64,000 nt of DNA from Chitinophagales bacterium (GCA_013299105.1 JAAFJY010000010.1:1-64000), one strand, 5' to 3'; shown: positions 18,208 through 28,341, counted from the first letter of the stretch. Notes: generated by a model from the sequence alone, not told the origin. A program made the numbers and translations.

Positions 18208-18370
18208 GTAAAAACTTAGACTAGCGGTTTCGAGTCAAAAAAGATGACGGTTTTTCGTCAGCCGAGCCTTCTTTTTGTGGGGGTAGCAGGTGCTACCTTC
18301 ACAAAAAGAGGCGAAGGATCACGGAAAAACGGCCTTTTTTGGCTGAAACGTGAGCAGACTAAGCTTTTAC
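18208..18370. repeat. 163-bp near-palindrome upstream of yqeY
   Basis: The centre is GTAGCA-GG-TGCTAC (18283-18296). The arms extend about 80 nt each way: CTTTTTGTG is mirrored by CACAAAAAG, a CGGTTTTTC stretch by GGAAAAACGG, an AAAAAAG by CTTTTTT, and GTAAAAACTTAG by CTAAGCTTTTAC. Mismatches and small gaps are scattered between. As RNA or single-stranded DNA it would form a long imperfect hairpin. It ends 22 nt before the yqeY start codon and could be its 5' leader or a mobile palindromic element. I see no second copy in the window. Confidence 0.75.
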
Positions 18371-18391
18371 GCTTCTACAAATATTTTGACT

Positions 18392-18841
18392 ATGACTTTA
18401 GAACAGCGCATCAATGATGGCATCAAAGAAGCCATGAAAGCCCAGGATGAAGGCCGCAAACGCGCCCTTCGAGAAATCAAAGCCCAGATTTTGTTGGCCA
18501 AAACCGATGGCAGTGGCACCGAAATCACGGAAGAAAGAGAAATCCAGATCTTGACCAAAATGGCCAAGCAGCGCAAGGATTCTTCTGAGATTTACCAGCG
18601 TGAAGGCCGCCCCGAACTCTTGGCCAAAGAGCAGGAAGAACTTCGCATCATCGAGGAGTTTTTGCCACAACAAATGAGCGCCGAGGAAATCACCGCAGCC
18701 CTCAAAACCATCATTGCCCAGGTAGGAGCCAGCAGCCCCAAAGACATGGGCAAGGTGATGGGCGTAGCCACCAAACAGTTTGCAGGGGTAGCCGACGGCA
18801 AAATCGTGGCTGAACTCGTCAAACAGCTTCTGAACAACTAA
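18392..18841 (+). CDS. yqeY: GatB/YqeY domain protein
   Basis: 149 aa from the start at 18392 (MTLEQRINDGIKEAMKAQD). An in-frame upstream ATG at 18350 lies inside the palindrome and is not preferred. The whole protein is the YqeY domain: the N-terminal helices with RKRALREIKAQI, the EREIQILTKMAKQRKDSSEIYQ segment and a C-terminal tail-like half (SSPKDMGKVMGVATKQFAGVADG). The domain is shared with the tRNA-binding tail of GatB amidotransferase. Freestanding YqeY has no settled function. A strong terminator follows, so it is probably transcribed alone. Confidence 0.93.
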   Translation: MTLEQRINDGIKEAMKAQDEGRKRALREIKAQILLAKTDGSGTEITEEREIQILTKMAKQRKDSSEIYQREGRPELLAKEQEELRIIEEFLPQQMSAEEITAALKTIIAQVGASSPKDMGKVMGVATKQFAGVADGKIVAELVKQLLNN

Positions 18842-18847
18842 TTTTAT

Positions 18848-18884
18848 AAGCTTGCAGGTCCAAAACCTGGCAAGCTTTTTTTGT
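18848..18884 (+). terminator. Rho-independent terminator after yqeY
   Basis: AAGCTTGC-AGGT pairs with ACCT-G-GCAAGCTT, twelve base pairs with one bulged G and a short A-rich loop, followed by a run of seven T residues including the stem end. It begins 7 nt after the yqeY stop codon. Confidence 0.85.
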
Positions 18885-18921
18885 ATAAGTCGCAGCCTTT
18901 TGCTGTATTTTTTCCTGACCA

Positions 18922-20451
18922 ATGAACCAAACATTCCTCTCCCAACTGGGACTACAAGCCAAAAACCACGGCACCAGTACGGGCCAGCAATCCAGCGCCG
19001 ATTCGGGCCAATACATCGACTCTTATTCGCCCGTTGACGGCCAATTGATCGGCAGCGTGAGCGTAACTTCCGCTGCTGAATACCAAAATGTGGTGGCCAA
19101 AGCCCAGGCCGCTTACCTGGAATGGCGCCAAATGCCCGCTCCCAAACGCGGCGAAATTGTGCGCCAATACGGCGAGGCCCTGCGCGCTCACAAAGATGCC
19201 CTGGGCCGCCTGGTTTCCTACGAAATGGGCAAAAGCCTGCAAGAAGGCTGGGGCGAAGTACAAGAGATGATCGACATCTGTGACTTTGCAGTGGGCCTTT
19301 CTCGCCAGTTGTATGGCTTGAGCATGCACTCCGAGCGCCCCGCCCACCGCATGTACGAGCAGTGGCACCCACTGGGCATCGTGGGTATCATCTCAGCGTT
19401 CAATTTTCCGGTGGCAGTGTGGTCTTGGAACTCGATGCTGGCCCTGGTCTGTGGCGACGTGTGCATCTGGAAACCTTCGGAAAAGACCCCCCTTTGTGGC
19501 GTGGCTTGCCAGAACATTTTCCAGGAGGTTTTGCGCAGCAACCAATTGCCTGAAGGCATTTCTTGCCTGATCAATGGTGATTACAAGGTCGGTGAATACC
19601 TCAGCAAAGACGAACGGGTGCCCCTCATATCGGCTACGGGCAGCACGCGCATGGGCCGCATCGTGGGCGCTGCGGTAGCCGAGCGCTTTGGCCGCAGCAT
19701 CCTGGAATTGGGCGGCAACAATGCCATCATCGTGACCCCCAGTTCCGACCTCAAAGTCGTATTGACTGGAGCTGTTTTTGGCGCGGTTGGCACCGCTGGG
19801 CAGCGCTGCACCAGTACCCGCCGCCTGATTGTACACGACAGCATTTACGATGCCGTCAAGGCTGGTTTGACCAAAGCCTATGGCCAATTGCGCATCGGCG
19901 ACCCGCTGGATACCCACATGCACGTAGGCCCCCTGATCGACCAAGACGCGGTGAACAAATACCTTGATACCTTGTCCAAAATTGAAGAACAAGGTGGCAA
20001 AATGGCCGTAAATGGTGGCGTTTTGCAAGGCGAAGCTTATGCCAGCGGCTGTTACGTGCAGCCTTGTATTGCGGAAATCGCTGCTGATGCGGCGATTGTG
20101 CAGCACGAAACTTTTGCCCCCATCCTCTATTTGTTGCGTTACAACACCCTGGAAGAAGCCATTGCCATCCAAAATGGCGTACCGCAGGGTCTTTCTTCCG
20201 CGATCATGACCAACAACTTGCGCGAAGCCGAAATCTTCCTCTCCGTAGCAGGCTCGGATTGCGGCATTGCCAACGTCAACATCGGTACCAGTGGTGCTGA
20301 AATTGGCGGTGCTTTTGGTGGTGAAAAAGAAACGGGTGGTGGCCGCGAAAGTGGTTCGGATGCCTGGAAAGCCTACATGCGCAGGCAGACCAATACGATT
20401 AATTACAGCACAACGGTGCCTTTGGCGCAGGGGATTGTGTTTGATTTGTAG
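18922..20451 (+). CDS. Aldehyde dehydrogenase, ALDH7 type (aminoadipate semialdehyde dehydrogenase-like)
   Basis: A 509-aa NAD-dependent aldehyde dehydrogenase. The catalytic Cys296 is in GTAGQRCTSTRR and the general base Glu262 in LELGGNNAI. The coenzyme-binding segments SAFNFPVAVWSWN and ATGSTRMG are typical. The NNAII and GTSGAEIGGAFGGEKETGGGRESGSDAWK features match ALDH7 (antiquitin) enzymes, which oxidise alpha-aminoadipate semialdehyde / piperideine-6-carboxylate in lysine breakdown. Lysine pathway partners are not in the window, so substrate is inferred from subfamily. It is separated from yqeY by a terminator. Confidence 0.9.
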   Translation: MNQTFLSQLGLQAKNHGTSTGQQSSADSGQYIDSYSPVDGQLIGSVSVTSAAEYQNVVAKAQAAYLEWRQMPAPKRGEIVRQYGEALRAHKDALGRLVSYEMGKSLQEGWGEVQEMIDICDFAVGLSRQLYGLSMHSERPAHRMYEQWHPLGIVGIISAFNFPVAVWSWNSMLALVCGDVCIWKPSEKTPLCGVACQNIFQEVLRSNQLPEGISCLINGDYKVGEYLSKDERVPLISATGSTRMGRIVGAAVAERFGRSILELGGNNAIIVTPSSDLKVVLTGAVFGAVGTAGQRCTSTRRLIVHDSIYDAVKAGLTKAYGQLRIGDPLDTHMHVGPLIDQDAVNKYLDTLSKIEEQGGKMAVNGGVLQGEAYASGCYVQPCIAEIAADAAIVQHETFAPILYLLRYNTLEEAIAIQNGVPQGLSSAIMTNNLREAEIFLSVAGSDCGIANVNIGTSGAEIGGAFGGEKETGGGRESGSDAWKAYMRRQTNTINYSTTVPLAQGIVFDL

Positions 20452-20628
20452 GGGCCACTGCACAAGTGTTTTGCCCCGCTTCGCGGTGCGAGACAGGGAA
20501 CACAGATAAAACGGATGAAACAGATATTCACTGATTTCCAGCATGACGTTGACACACTTAACGCTGAAGTGGGGAGAACTAATTTTAATAGTTTATTCTT
20601 TCGCTATTTCGCAGTGCAATAACCCACC

Positions 20629-21924
20629 ATGCAAAAACTACAAATCCTCTTTTTTCTGCTTCAATATGTTTTGCGTAGCCGCTTCCCCGACCGGGAGCGG
20701 CTGCGCCGTTTTCAGGAGCGGCAGTGGCGAAGGTTTCGACAGAAAGTCTTAGTGAAATCGCCTTTTTACCGTGAATTAGCTTTAAAAAAAGCTCCGCTAG
20801 AGGATTTTCCATTGATCGACAAAACGGCCTTCATGGCCCAGTTCAACGCCATCAATACCCTGGGTGTAGACAAGAACGTGGCCATGAACCTGGCCTTGCG
20901 GGCCGAGGAAGACCGCAATTTCTCTCCCACCCTCAAAGGTGGCATCACGGTAGGCTTATCCACAGGTACCAGCGGCAAAAGGGGGCTTTTTCTCGTCTCG
21001 TCCCACGAAAGGGCACAATGGGCCGCACGGGTTTTGCGGCAAGTGGTGCCGATTCGTTTTTTTCAAAAGCAAAAAGTCGCGTTTTTTCTAAGGGCAAATA
21101 GCAATTTGTACAGTGCGGTGCAGTCGCGGGTTTTGGAGTTTCGCTATTTTGACATTTTTCGGCCCCTTGACGAATTGGCTGTGGACTTAGCTGATTTCCA
21201 GCCTGATGTACTGGCTGCACAGCCTTCCATTCTTGGTGCTTTAGCCAAAAAACAAAAAGAAAAAACGATCCACATTAACCCCCAACGCCTGATTTCCTTT
21301 GCCGAAGTGCTGTGGGACGACGAGCGCAAAATGCTCAAAAACACCTGGCCCAATGCCCATTTTTGCGAGGTTTATCAATGTACCGAAGGTTTCTTGGGTT
21401 GCACTTGCGAGCACGGCACCATGCACCTGAACGAAGACTTGGTGATGGTTGAAAAACGTTACCTGGATGAAAAACGTTTTGTGCCCATCATTACGGACTT
21501 CACGCGCAGCTCGCAGCCGATTGTGCGTTATGAATTGAACGATGTGTTGGTCGAAAAAACGGAACATTGCCCTTGTGGATCGCCTTTCACCGCCTTGGAG
21601 CGCATCGAAGGGCGCTGCGACGATGTGCTGGAATTTAGACGAGCGGATGGGAGCGTTTTCACGCTCATTCCTGATTTACTTTGTCGCTTGATTGCCAGGG
21701 AAACGGATGACTTTGTTGCTTATCAGCTTGCTCAAAAAGCCGATGAGCAGTTGATCCTTTACTTAGAAGCCCATGATTGGGAGTTTGTCGCTCAAGTCAT
21801 CTCCAAGGTCATTTTGCAGTACCTCGCCGAAAATGAGGTTAAAGACATCGACCTAATTTGCGTGGAGGGAATACTGCAAGAAAGAGGGCAAAAGCGCAAA
21901 CGCGTTTTAAAAATTTCACCGTGA
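20629..21924 (+). CDS. CoF synthetase / CapK-like adenylate-forming enzyme
   Basis: 431 aa with features of the F390-synthetase-related adenylate-forming group. The P-loop-like stretch GLSTGTSGKRGLF (about residues 109-121) matches the family's ATP-binding STGTTG motif. CEVYQCTEGFLGCTCEHG (about 250-267) carries the A5-like YxxTE motif. The C-terminal domain has CPCGSPFTALERIEGRCDDVLEF, matching the CxCG/GR..D hinge. Such enzymes activate a carboxylate as adenylate. The substrate is unknown here. No biosynthetic cluster is nearby; a partial repeat A word (20534-20553) lies just upstream. Confidence 0.82.
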   Translation: MQKLQILFFLLQYVLRSRFPDRERLRRFQERQWRRFRQKVLVKSPFYRELALKKAPLEDFPLIDKTAFMAQFNAINTLGVDKNVAMNLALRAEEDRNFSPTLKGGITVGLSTGTSGKRGLFLVSSHERAQWAARVLRQVVPIRFFQKQKVAFFLRANSNLYSAVQSRVLEFRYFDIFRPLDELAVDLADFQPDVLAAQPSILGALAKKQKEKTIHINPQRLISFAEVLWDDERKMLKNTWPNAHFCEVYQCTEGFLGCTCEHGTMHLNEDLVMVEKRYLDEKRFVPIITDFTRSSQPIVRYELNDVLVEKTEHCPCGSPFTALERIEGRCDDVLEFRRADGSVFTLIPDLLCRLIARETDDFVAYQLAQKADEQLILYLEAHDWEFVAQVISKVILQYLAENEVKDIDLICVEGILQERGQKRKRVLKISP

Positions 21925-22022
21925 TGAACTCAGAACAAGCCCCTATCAACCAATTTTTTATATATTTGCTCACTACACCGCTACCTCAGCGGAACTGAGG
22001 GCACCAATAATACCAATAACTC

Positions 22023-22385
22023 ATGCGCTATGTAGCAATGACCATCTTGGCATGCTTGTTTTTGGGCGTGCAATCACTGAGTGCACAATGCTGCGCCAAG
22101 TCAGCCAGTACGGCCAGTACCGAGAAAAAATGCGAGAACCTGATCAGCAAAGCCAGCACTGCTGATGCCAGCAAATCAGTAGAAGCCAGCGTAAGCAATG
22201 TACTGAGCATCAGCACTCCTGCACCAACCCGTGCAACTGAACCTGCTGCGGCAACTACAACTACTTCAACTGCGGTTCCGGCCACCACGCCTGCTTGTAC
22301 GCCCAAGCCTAACTGCAACCCAGCCAACTGCGATCCAAGCAAGTGTGCCAAGGACGCAAAACCAGCCAAGTCGAGTACGATTTAA
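22023..22385 (+). CDS. Small secreted Cys/Thr/Ala-rich protein of unknown function
   Basis: 120 aa with a signal peptide (MTILACLFLGVQSLSAQ) followed by a low-complexity mature part rich in Ala, Ser and Thr, with a Cys-rich C-terminal stretch (CTPKPNCNPANCDPSKCAKD). No family was recognised. A -7 box TATATTTG at 21961-21968 suggests its own promoter, although no good -33 box is seen. The 5' leader has a CCTCAG/CTGAGG hairpin at 21984-22000. The regular CxxxxCxxxxC spacing could bind metal or form disulfides, but this is speculation. Confidence 0.65.
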   Translation: MRYVAMTILACLFLGVQSLSAQCCAKSASTASTEKKCENLISKASTADASKSVEASVSNVLSISTPAPTRATEPAAATTTTSTAVPATTPACTPKPNCNPANCDPSKCAKDAKPAKSSTI

Positions 22386-22464
22386 GCCAACATTTGATGT
22401 GGTTAAAGCTTGAGGGTTTGGCTCATAATGTTTTTCTTTGCGCCATCTCTCAAGCTTTTTTATG

Positions 22465-23409
22465 ATGGCTACTCCTTCCGCTTTGCGCGAAACCAATTTT
22501 CAATTTCCCGGCCAAACGGCTTTTTACCGGGGCAAAGTCCGCGACGTTTACACCTTGAACGATCGCTTGCTAATGGTCGCTTCCGACCGCATCTCCGCTT
22601 TTGACCACATTCTGCCTCGCCCCATTCCTTTCAAGGGCCAAGTACTCAATCAAATCGCTGCTTATTTCCTTAGGGCTACCGCTGATATTGTGCCCAATTG
22701 GTTGCTCGCCACACCCGATCCCAACGTTGCCGTGGGTTTGGCTTGCGAGGCTTTTAGGGTAGAAATGGTGATCCGGGGCTACCTTACGGGGCACGCCTGG
22801 CGCACTTATGCTGCTGGCAAAAGGGTGCTATGTGGTGTGCAATTGCCCGATGGTTTAAAAGAAAACGACCCTTTCCCCTTTCCCATCATCACGCCTTCCA
22901 CCAAAGCAGAAGAAGGCCACGACGAAGACATCAGCCGTGAAGACATCACCGCCAAGGGCCTGGTAAGTGAGGCTGATTATGTACAACTCGAAGCTTACAC
23001 CCGCGCTTTGTTCCAACGTGGCACCGCAATGGCTGCCCAACGCGGCCTGATTTTAGTGGATACCAAGTATGAGTTTGGCAAAAAAGACGGCGTGATTTAC
23101 GTCATCGACGAAATTCACACGCCCGACAGTTCGCGTTATTTTTACCAGGAAGGCTATGCCGAACGCCAAGCCAAGGGCGAGCGCCAAAAGCAATTGTCCA
23201 AAGAATTCGTCCGCGAATGGCTGATGGCCAATGGTTTCCAGGGCCTCGAAGGTCAAACCATGCCCAACATGCCTGATGCTTTTGTAAATGAAGTGAGTGA
23301 GCGCTACATTGAGCTGTACGAGCTGATCACTGGACAGGCATTTGAAAAAGCCCAAAGTGAAGATATTTTGGCACGGATTGAAGGTAATGTTTTGGAGTAT
23401 TTGGTGTAA
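22465..23409 (+). CDS. purC: Phosphoribosylaminoimidazole-succinocarboxamide synthase
   Basis: Catalyses ATP-dependent ligation of aspartate to CAIR in purine synthesis. 314 aa from the start at 22465 ([11 protein letters not shown]); in-frame ATGs at 22438 and 22462 are also possible. [11 protein letters not shown] is the N-terminal ATP-binding segment, [25 protein letters not shown] is SAICAR synthetase signature 1, and [10 protein letters not shown] with [12 protein letters not shown] covers signature 2 and the metal site. It is the longer form usual for Bacteroidota and eukaryotic-like PurC. No other pur gene is adjacent. Confidence 0.96.
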   Translation: MATPSALRETNFQFPGQTAFYRGKVRDVYTLNDRLLMVASDRISAFDHILPRPIPFKGQVLNQIAAYFLRATADIVPNWLLATPDPNVAVGLACEAFRVEMVIRGYLTGHAWRTYAAGKRVLCGVQLPDGLKENDPFPFPIITPSTKAEEGHDEDISREDITAKGLVSEADYVQLEAYTRALFQRGTAMAAQRGLILVDTKYEFGKKDGVIYVIDEIHTPDSSRYFYQEGYAERQAKGERQKQLSKEFVREWLMANGFQGLEGQTMPNMPDAFVNEVSERYIELYELITGQAFEKAQSEDILARIEGNVLEYLV

Positions 23410-23541
23410 ATTCTACCAATTCGCACCTTCATTATTTGGACCTAGACCGCGAAGCCGGCCAATTCTCTCATTCTTAAAAATTCTGGTTTTGGTCAACACC
23501 ATGCAAGTAATTCTGGAATTCTGGAATTTTGAGAATTCTGA

Positions 23542-23852
23542 CTTAGGACAAGCCACGAATAGACCTTACCAAATCGCAACTGCATACTTTATAGATTATG
23601 CCCTCGCTGCGCGGGGCCATTTTTTGAACACGGATAAAATTGGGTTTGGGTGTGTTTGTTTGGGTGTGAGTGTGAGAAAATCCCGTTTTCAAGTGATCGG
23701 AGACAAAAGTAAAAGCACGAAGCTCCCACACCCCAACTCACACTTGCACACTCCACACCCATTCTTGCGGATTTCCAGCATGACGTTGACCGTTAAATTG
23801 ACTTACGTGTGTCTTAAAAACTGGTAAGGTTTATTTTTGAACCGTTACTTAG
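23542..23852 (+). repeat. Dispersed repeat family A, copy 2 (311 bp)
   Basis: Same orientation and exactly the same length as 2688-2998, with the same end sequences (CTTAG ... GTTACTTAG). It lies in the 637-bp gap between purC and the YncE-like gene (23410-24046). Upstream of it, 23451-23541 shows family C words read in reverse (GACCGCGAAGCCGGCCAATT, ending in GAATTCTGGAATT). Downstream, 23853-24046, I see no element or gene. Confidence 0.85.
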
Positions 23853-24046
23853 ACAAAAAAATCGGTTTGGACAAAAAAGTCGCGTCGGTAATGACCTATT
23901 GTTGCGCTAGCCCGAAAATAGGATTACAAAGCTCCTCACTTCACAAAAAACATCCAATTTATTAGCCAAAAATTAACCTGCTTTCCCTTTGTCAGGGTTT
24001 AAGTTTCCCCATCTTCGTGGGTGCATTTACCAAAAAACCCTAATAC

Positions 24047-26731
24047 ATGAAAAAAGCCTTTTTTCTACTTGCCTTTTTGCCCACTTTCTTACTAGGCCAG
24101 GCAACCATCCAAATGCTGCAAGTACCTGGCAAAGATGTTTATTGTAAAATTGACGAAAAAGGCACCAGTGTTTTGCCTTCAGGGCGGTATGTCACGCCAG
24201 TCGGGCAGTTTGTAAGGGTCACTCGCTCGCCTTTCGGTCTGGCTTTGAATGCGGACGAAAGCCGGGGCTTGGTATTGCACCATTCGGGCGCGGTCACAGT
24301 TTTTGATCCCAAAAACCCACAGGCGGCCATTCGGGTACCTAGTTACGATGGCAAAATTCTGGGGATGGACAACAGCGCTTTTCTTGGTGTGGCCTTTGAT
24401 CCAGATGGTGAAACAGCCTATCTCAGCGGTGGCGACAAGGGCAATGTATTGATTTTCAATAGTAAAACTTTGCAAAAAACGGGCGAAATCCAGCTCGATG
24501 GCACGTTTGGAGGCAAGACTTACGAGGATTCTTTCAGCTCTGATCTTTGTTACAACCCTGCGCAACAGGAGCTATTGGTTTTAGACCGCGCCAATTTTCG
24601 TTTGGTCCGAATTGCATTGCCCAGTCGGCAGATCATGGCTTCCATTCCGGTAGGTCGCATTCCTTTTGGCATCGCGCTGAGCCCTGATTTTCAAACGGCC
24701 TTGGTGGCCAATGTGGGCTTGTTTGAATACCCAATTGTACCTGGCGTCACCCCCGAAAACAAGGATTCCATGTACCTTAAATTCCCTCCCTTCGGTATTC
24801 CGTCGAAAGCGGCTGAAGAGGGAATCACCTTGCCCGATGGCCGTAGAATTCCAGGTCTGGGTTCCATGCTAGCCGAAGAAGCCATGTCCGTCTGGAGTGT
24901 GGACTTGAACAGTAACCGGGTCGTAGGTAAATTTAAAACTGGCCATCAAATCGGTGAAAAAGTAGAAGATGCCGACATTGTAGGTGGGGCCAGCCCTAAT
25001 TCAGTAGCCGTTGGGCGGCGTTTTGCCTACGTTTCCAACGCTACCAATGACCTCATTTCAGTGATCGATTACCGCAAAAACCGCTTGGTACGAGAAATCC
25101 CACTCAAAATAGCGCCCCAAATCGACCGCTTCCGAGGACTGATGCCTTTTGGACTTTGCCTCAGTGCTGATGAAAAAACTTTGTACGTGGCCCTTTTGGG
25201 TTTCAATGCTGTCGCAGTGGTGGATGTGCAAAAACGCAAGGTCAAGGGCCTGATTCCCACGGGGTGGGGAACCACCAGGGTTGCCTTGTCCAAAGATCAA
25301 AAACGCTTGATTATCCTTTCAGCCAGGGGCTTGGGGGCCGGGCCTAATGGAGGGAAGGGGTTTGTCAAACCACCACAGGGTACTTATGTGGGCGATATCC
25401 AATTGGGTGGATTGCAGGTGGTCGCATTGGGCGATGCCGTTCAATTGGCCCAATGGACCCAACAATGCCTAGACAATACTTACAAAACCGTAGCAGTGCC
25501 TCCCAATTCGATCTGCCCGCCTGCCTATCAAACGCCTAGCGAGCAGATCAAACATGTGGTATACATCACCAAAGAAAACCGGACTTACGACGAGGTTTTG
25601 GGCCAAATACCTGGCGCAAAAGGCGACGCCAGCTTGGCTCGTTTTGGATTAAACCTCGACCTTGAGGCTACTCCTGAACGCCCGGCTCTCAAAGGAGTTG
25701 ATGTGAGCCCCAACCACCACGCTATCGCCAAACGCTGGGCTTTTTCTGACAATTTTTACTGCGATTCCGACGCCTCGATCCACGGCCATCACTGGATGAT
25801 GGGGCAAATCCCGAACGAGTATGTGGAGGCCAATTCTTCAGCGGCGGCTAGCTTCAAAGTGTTCTCCAAGGCTCCAGGTCGTCGTTTTCCCCGCACCACC
25901 GGTGGCATCGACCCTGAAGATTACAATGAGATCGGTGGGATTTGGGAAAACATGCACCGCGCAGGCATTTCCTTCTTCAACTTTGGCGAATCGAACGAGT
26001 TTGCCAATGCCCACGAAGAGAAAATGGACACCCTTTTTGGCTCTACCATGGCCCATGTTGCGCCTTTGCCCAAGATTTTGTGGGAAAATACCAGCCGCGA
26101 CTACGCGGGCTACAATACCAATATCCCCGACCAATTTCGGGTGGAGCAGTTTGAACGGGAATTTACCAAACGTTGGCTCAGTGGCAAAGACACCATGCCC
26201 AGCCTCATTTGTATCCAACTACCCAACGACCATTGCGACAGCCCAAGGCCAGAAGATGGTTATTTCACGAATCATTCCTACGTGGCCGATAACGACCTGG
26301 CATTGGGCCGGATGCTGGCTTTTTTGAGCCATACACCATATTGGAAATCGATGCTGGTGATCGTCACCGAAGATGATCCACAGGGAGGTGTGGATCACCT
26401 GGACGCCCACCGTTCTTTGTTGATGATGGCTTCGCCTTGGGTGAAAAGGGGCTATTTGTCGCAAAAGCATGGCAATTTTGGCTCCATTTTGCGCACCATT
26501 TACCACATCTTAGGCACCAAATATGTCAACCAATACGACGCCACTGCCACCCTACTTGATGATTTTTTTACGGACAAACCCGACTTCAGCCCTTATGAAT
26601 GGCTGAAAATCAATGAGGGAGTTTTTGATCCCAAACGTGCGATGCGGGTCTATGGTCGCGATTTTGACTGGCGAAAAGTGCCCCAAGCGGCAAAGATGGA
26701 TGATGAGAAGGAGCAGCGTGAGAAACACTAA
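24047..26731 (+). CDS. YncE-like beta-propeller / phosphoesterase (alkaline phosphatase superfamily) fusion
   Basis: 894 aa with a signal peptide (MKKAFFLLAFLPTFLLGQ). Residues about 50-470 form a YVTN/YncE-type seven-bladed propeller, with repeated units such as PFGLALNADESRGLV, FGIALSPDFQTALVAN, FGLCLSADEKTLYVALLGFNAVAVVD. The C-terminal half is a phosphoesterase with VVYITKENRTYDEVLG (near 510), DNFYCDSDASIHGHHW (near 570), and IVTEDDPQGGVDHLDAHRS (near 775), which carry likely metal ligands. The fusion is known in Bacteroidota. Its substrate is unknown, and a phosphodiester or phospholipid is a guess from the family. It is a single gene. Confidence 0.88.
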   Translation: MKKAFFLLAFLPTFLLGQATIQMLQVPGKDVYCKIDEKGTSVLPSGRYVTPVGQFVRVTRSPFGLALNADESRGLVLHHSGAVTVFDPKNPQAAIRVPSYDGKILGMDNSAFLGVAFDPDGETAYLSGGDKGNVLIFNSKTLQKTGEIQLDGTFGGKTYEDSFSSDLCYNPAQQELLVLDRANFRLVRIALPSRQIMASIPVGRIPFGIALSPDFQTALVANVGLFEYPIVPGVTPENKDSMYLKFPPFGIPSKAAEEGITLPDGRRIPGLGSMLAEEAMSVWSVDLNSNRVVGKFKTGHQIGEKVEDADIVGGASPNSVAVGRRFAYVSNATNDLISVIDYRKNRLVREIPLKIAPQIDRFRGLMPFGLCLSADEKTLYVALLGFNAVAVVDVQKRKVKGLIPTGWGTTRVALSKDQKRLIILSARGLGAGPNGGKGFVKPPQGTYVGDIQLGGLQVVALGDAVQLAQWTQQCLDNTYKTVAVPPNSICPPAYQTPSEQIKHVVYITKENRTYDEVLGQIPGAKGDASLARFGLNLDLEATPERPALKGVDVSPNHHAIAKRWAFSDNFYCDSDASIHGHHWMMGQIPNEYVEANSSAAASFKVFSKAPGRRFPRTTGGIDPEDYNEIGGIWENMHRAGISFFNFGESNEFANAHEEKMDTLFGSTMAHVAPLPKILWENTSRDYAGYNTNIPDQFRVEQFEREFTKRWLSGKDTMPSLICIQLPNDHCDSPRPEDGYFTNHSYVADNDLALGRMLAFLSHTPYWKSMLVIVTEDDPQGGVDHLDAHRSLLMMASPWVKRGYLSQKHGNFGSILRTIYHILGTKYVNQYDATATLLDDFFTDKPDFSPYEWLKINEGVFDPKRAMRVYGRDFDWRKVPQAAKMDDEKEQREKH

Positions 26732-26853
26732 GACCTGGTTGTCAACACACAAGCAGGCTTACTAAAAAATCTCTCATTTTTTTCCATCACTGCAAGTAAC
26801 ATCCTCTAGCAGACGAAATATGGGGTTGATTTTTTCAATAAAACCATATTTCT

Positions 26854-28341
26854 ATGTTGAAGAACTTTCTACATGAGTACAAAGTGCTTCGTGGCATCGC
26901 CATGATCAGTCTTTTACTCTTCACTACGCTACAGGCATGGGCTCAATGCTCCCAACCTTCCAACCTCAATGCCAATGTGTTTCCCAATGGCAGTGTTGCA
27001 CTGAGTTGGTCAGCCGCAGGAGGTGCCTTGAATTACACTGTGCAATACCGGCTTGGAGCTACTGGAGCCTGGACCAATGGCGGAACTGTAGCAACTACCA
27101 ATCAAGTTATTTCGGGGCTTTTGCCTGAGCGCGTTTACACTTGGCGGGTTAGAGCCAATTGTTCCACCTTTTCGAGTGTAGCAACCTTTACCACAGGTGG
27201 CAATACGGGCAACAACACGGCTTGTTCGCAGCCTTCTAACCTTGACGCCTTGGTTGATTCTCCTACCAGTGTTACCCTGAGTTGGTCGGCAGTACCCGAA
27301 GCATTTACCTACACTTTGCAGTATCGTTTGACAGGTGCCTTGTCTTGGACCAATGCAGGTTCGGTTGCAGGTACAACCTTATCTTTGAGTGGATTGACTA
27401 CTGGCGTTGAATACCAATGGCGCGTAAAAGCCAGTTGCTCGGTTTATTCTAGCGTAGCAGCTTTCAATACAGGAGGTAGTGGCGGCAACGCTTCTTGTTC
27501 TCAGCCTTCCAACACTGAAGCTACCTCAATCACCACTAGCAGTACAGTACTCAATTGGTCGGCGGTTCAAGAAGCTTTTGATTACACGGTGCAATATCGC
27601 AGGGGCTTGAGTGGCGCTTGGATCACAGCAGGTACCACTACTGGTATTTCCTGGTCGCTAAATGGCTTGTTAGCCAATACTGAATACCAATGGAAGGTAA
27701 AGGCAAGTTGCTCCGATTACTCCAGTGAAGCAGTGTTTACAACCTTGGGTAGTGGTACTGGCAGTGGCACTGGTGGTGGCAGCACTTCCTGTTCAGCACC
27801 ATCGAACACCAATACTTTGTTGGTGACCTCTACCTCGGCCAATGTCGAGTGGGAAGCACAAGGTGGCGCATTGAACTACACCGTACAGTACCGTCGCGAG
27901 CTTGGCAGCACTGTCTACACTACAGTTGGTACGTTCACTGGCAATACTGCAAGCATCACGGGCTTGCAGCCTGGCGTAAAATACTTGTGGAGAGTAAAAG
28001 CCAATTGTTCACCTTATGGTAGCGACAACCAGTTTGAAACGCCATTCTCTGCCAACTTCAGCACCCCGGCAGCGGCACAATCAAGCACTTTCGCGAGCGA
28101 CAATTCCATTTTGCAAGTGTTCCCTAACCCTGCAAATGGTGATGTAGTGCAGATCCGTAACAATGCCAATGGTGCACAACTGTTGGTGATGAACAACGCA
28201 GGTCAGATCATGAACAACACGATCTTGAACGAGAACCTACATACACTGGGTATTTCCAACTGGAACAATGGTCTTTACATCGTCAGAATTCAATATCCTG
28301 ATGGGCGTGCTCAAACAAGCAAGCTAGTGGTGGCTCATTAA
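26854..28341 (+). CDS. Fibronectin type III repeat protein with T9SS sorting domain
   Basis: 495 aa. A signal peptide ends near AWAQC (residue about 30). Four fibronectin III-type repeats follow, each starting CSQPSNL or CSAPSNT and containing VTLSWSA, YTVQYR and YQWRVKASCS motifs; the linkers are Gly/Ser/Thr-rich (GSGTGSGTGGGS). The C-terminal 75 residues (LQVFPNPANGDVV to TSKLVVAH) are a type A T9SS sorting domain, so the protein is exported across the outer membrane by the type IX system and attached or released. It is probably an adhesin or matrix protein. A terminator follows at 28385. Confidence 0.92.
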   Translation: MLKNFLHEYKVLRGIAMISLLLFTTLQAWAQCSQPSNLNANVFPNGSVALSWSAAGGALNYTVQYRLGATGAWTNGGTVATTNQVISGLLPERVYTWRVRANCSTFSSVATFTTGGNTGNNTACSQPSNLDALVDSPTSVTLSWSAVPEAFTYTLQYRLTGALSWTNAGSVAGTTLSLSGLTTGVEYQWRVKASCSVYSSVAAFNTGGSGGNASCSQPSNTEATSITTSSTVLNWSAVQEAFDYTVQYRRGLSGAWITAGTTTGISWSLNGLLANTEYQWKVKASCSDYSSEAVFTTLGSGTGSGTGGGSTSCSAPSNTNTLLVTSTSANVEWEAQGGALNYTVQYRRELGSTVYTTVGTFTGNTASITGLQPGVKYLWRVKANCSPYGSDNQFETPFSANFSTPAAAQSSTFASDNSILQVFPNPANGDVVQIRNNANGAQLLVMNNAGQIMNNTILNENLHTLGISNWNNGLYIVRIQYPDGRAQTSKLVVAH

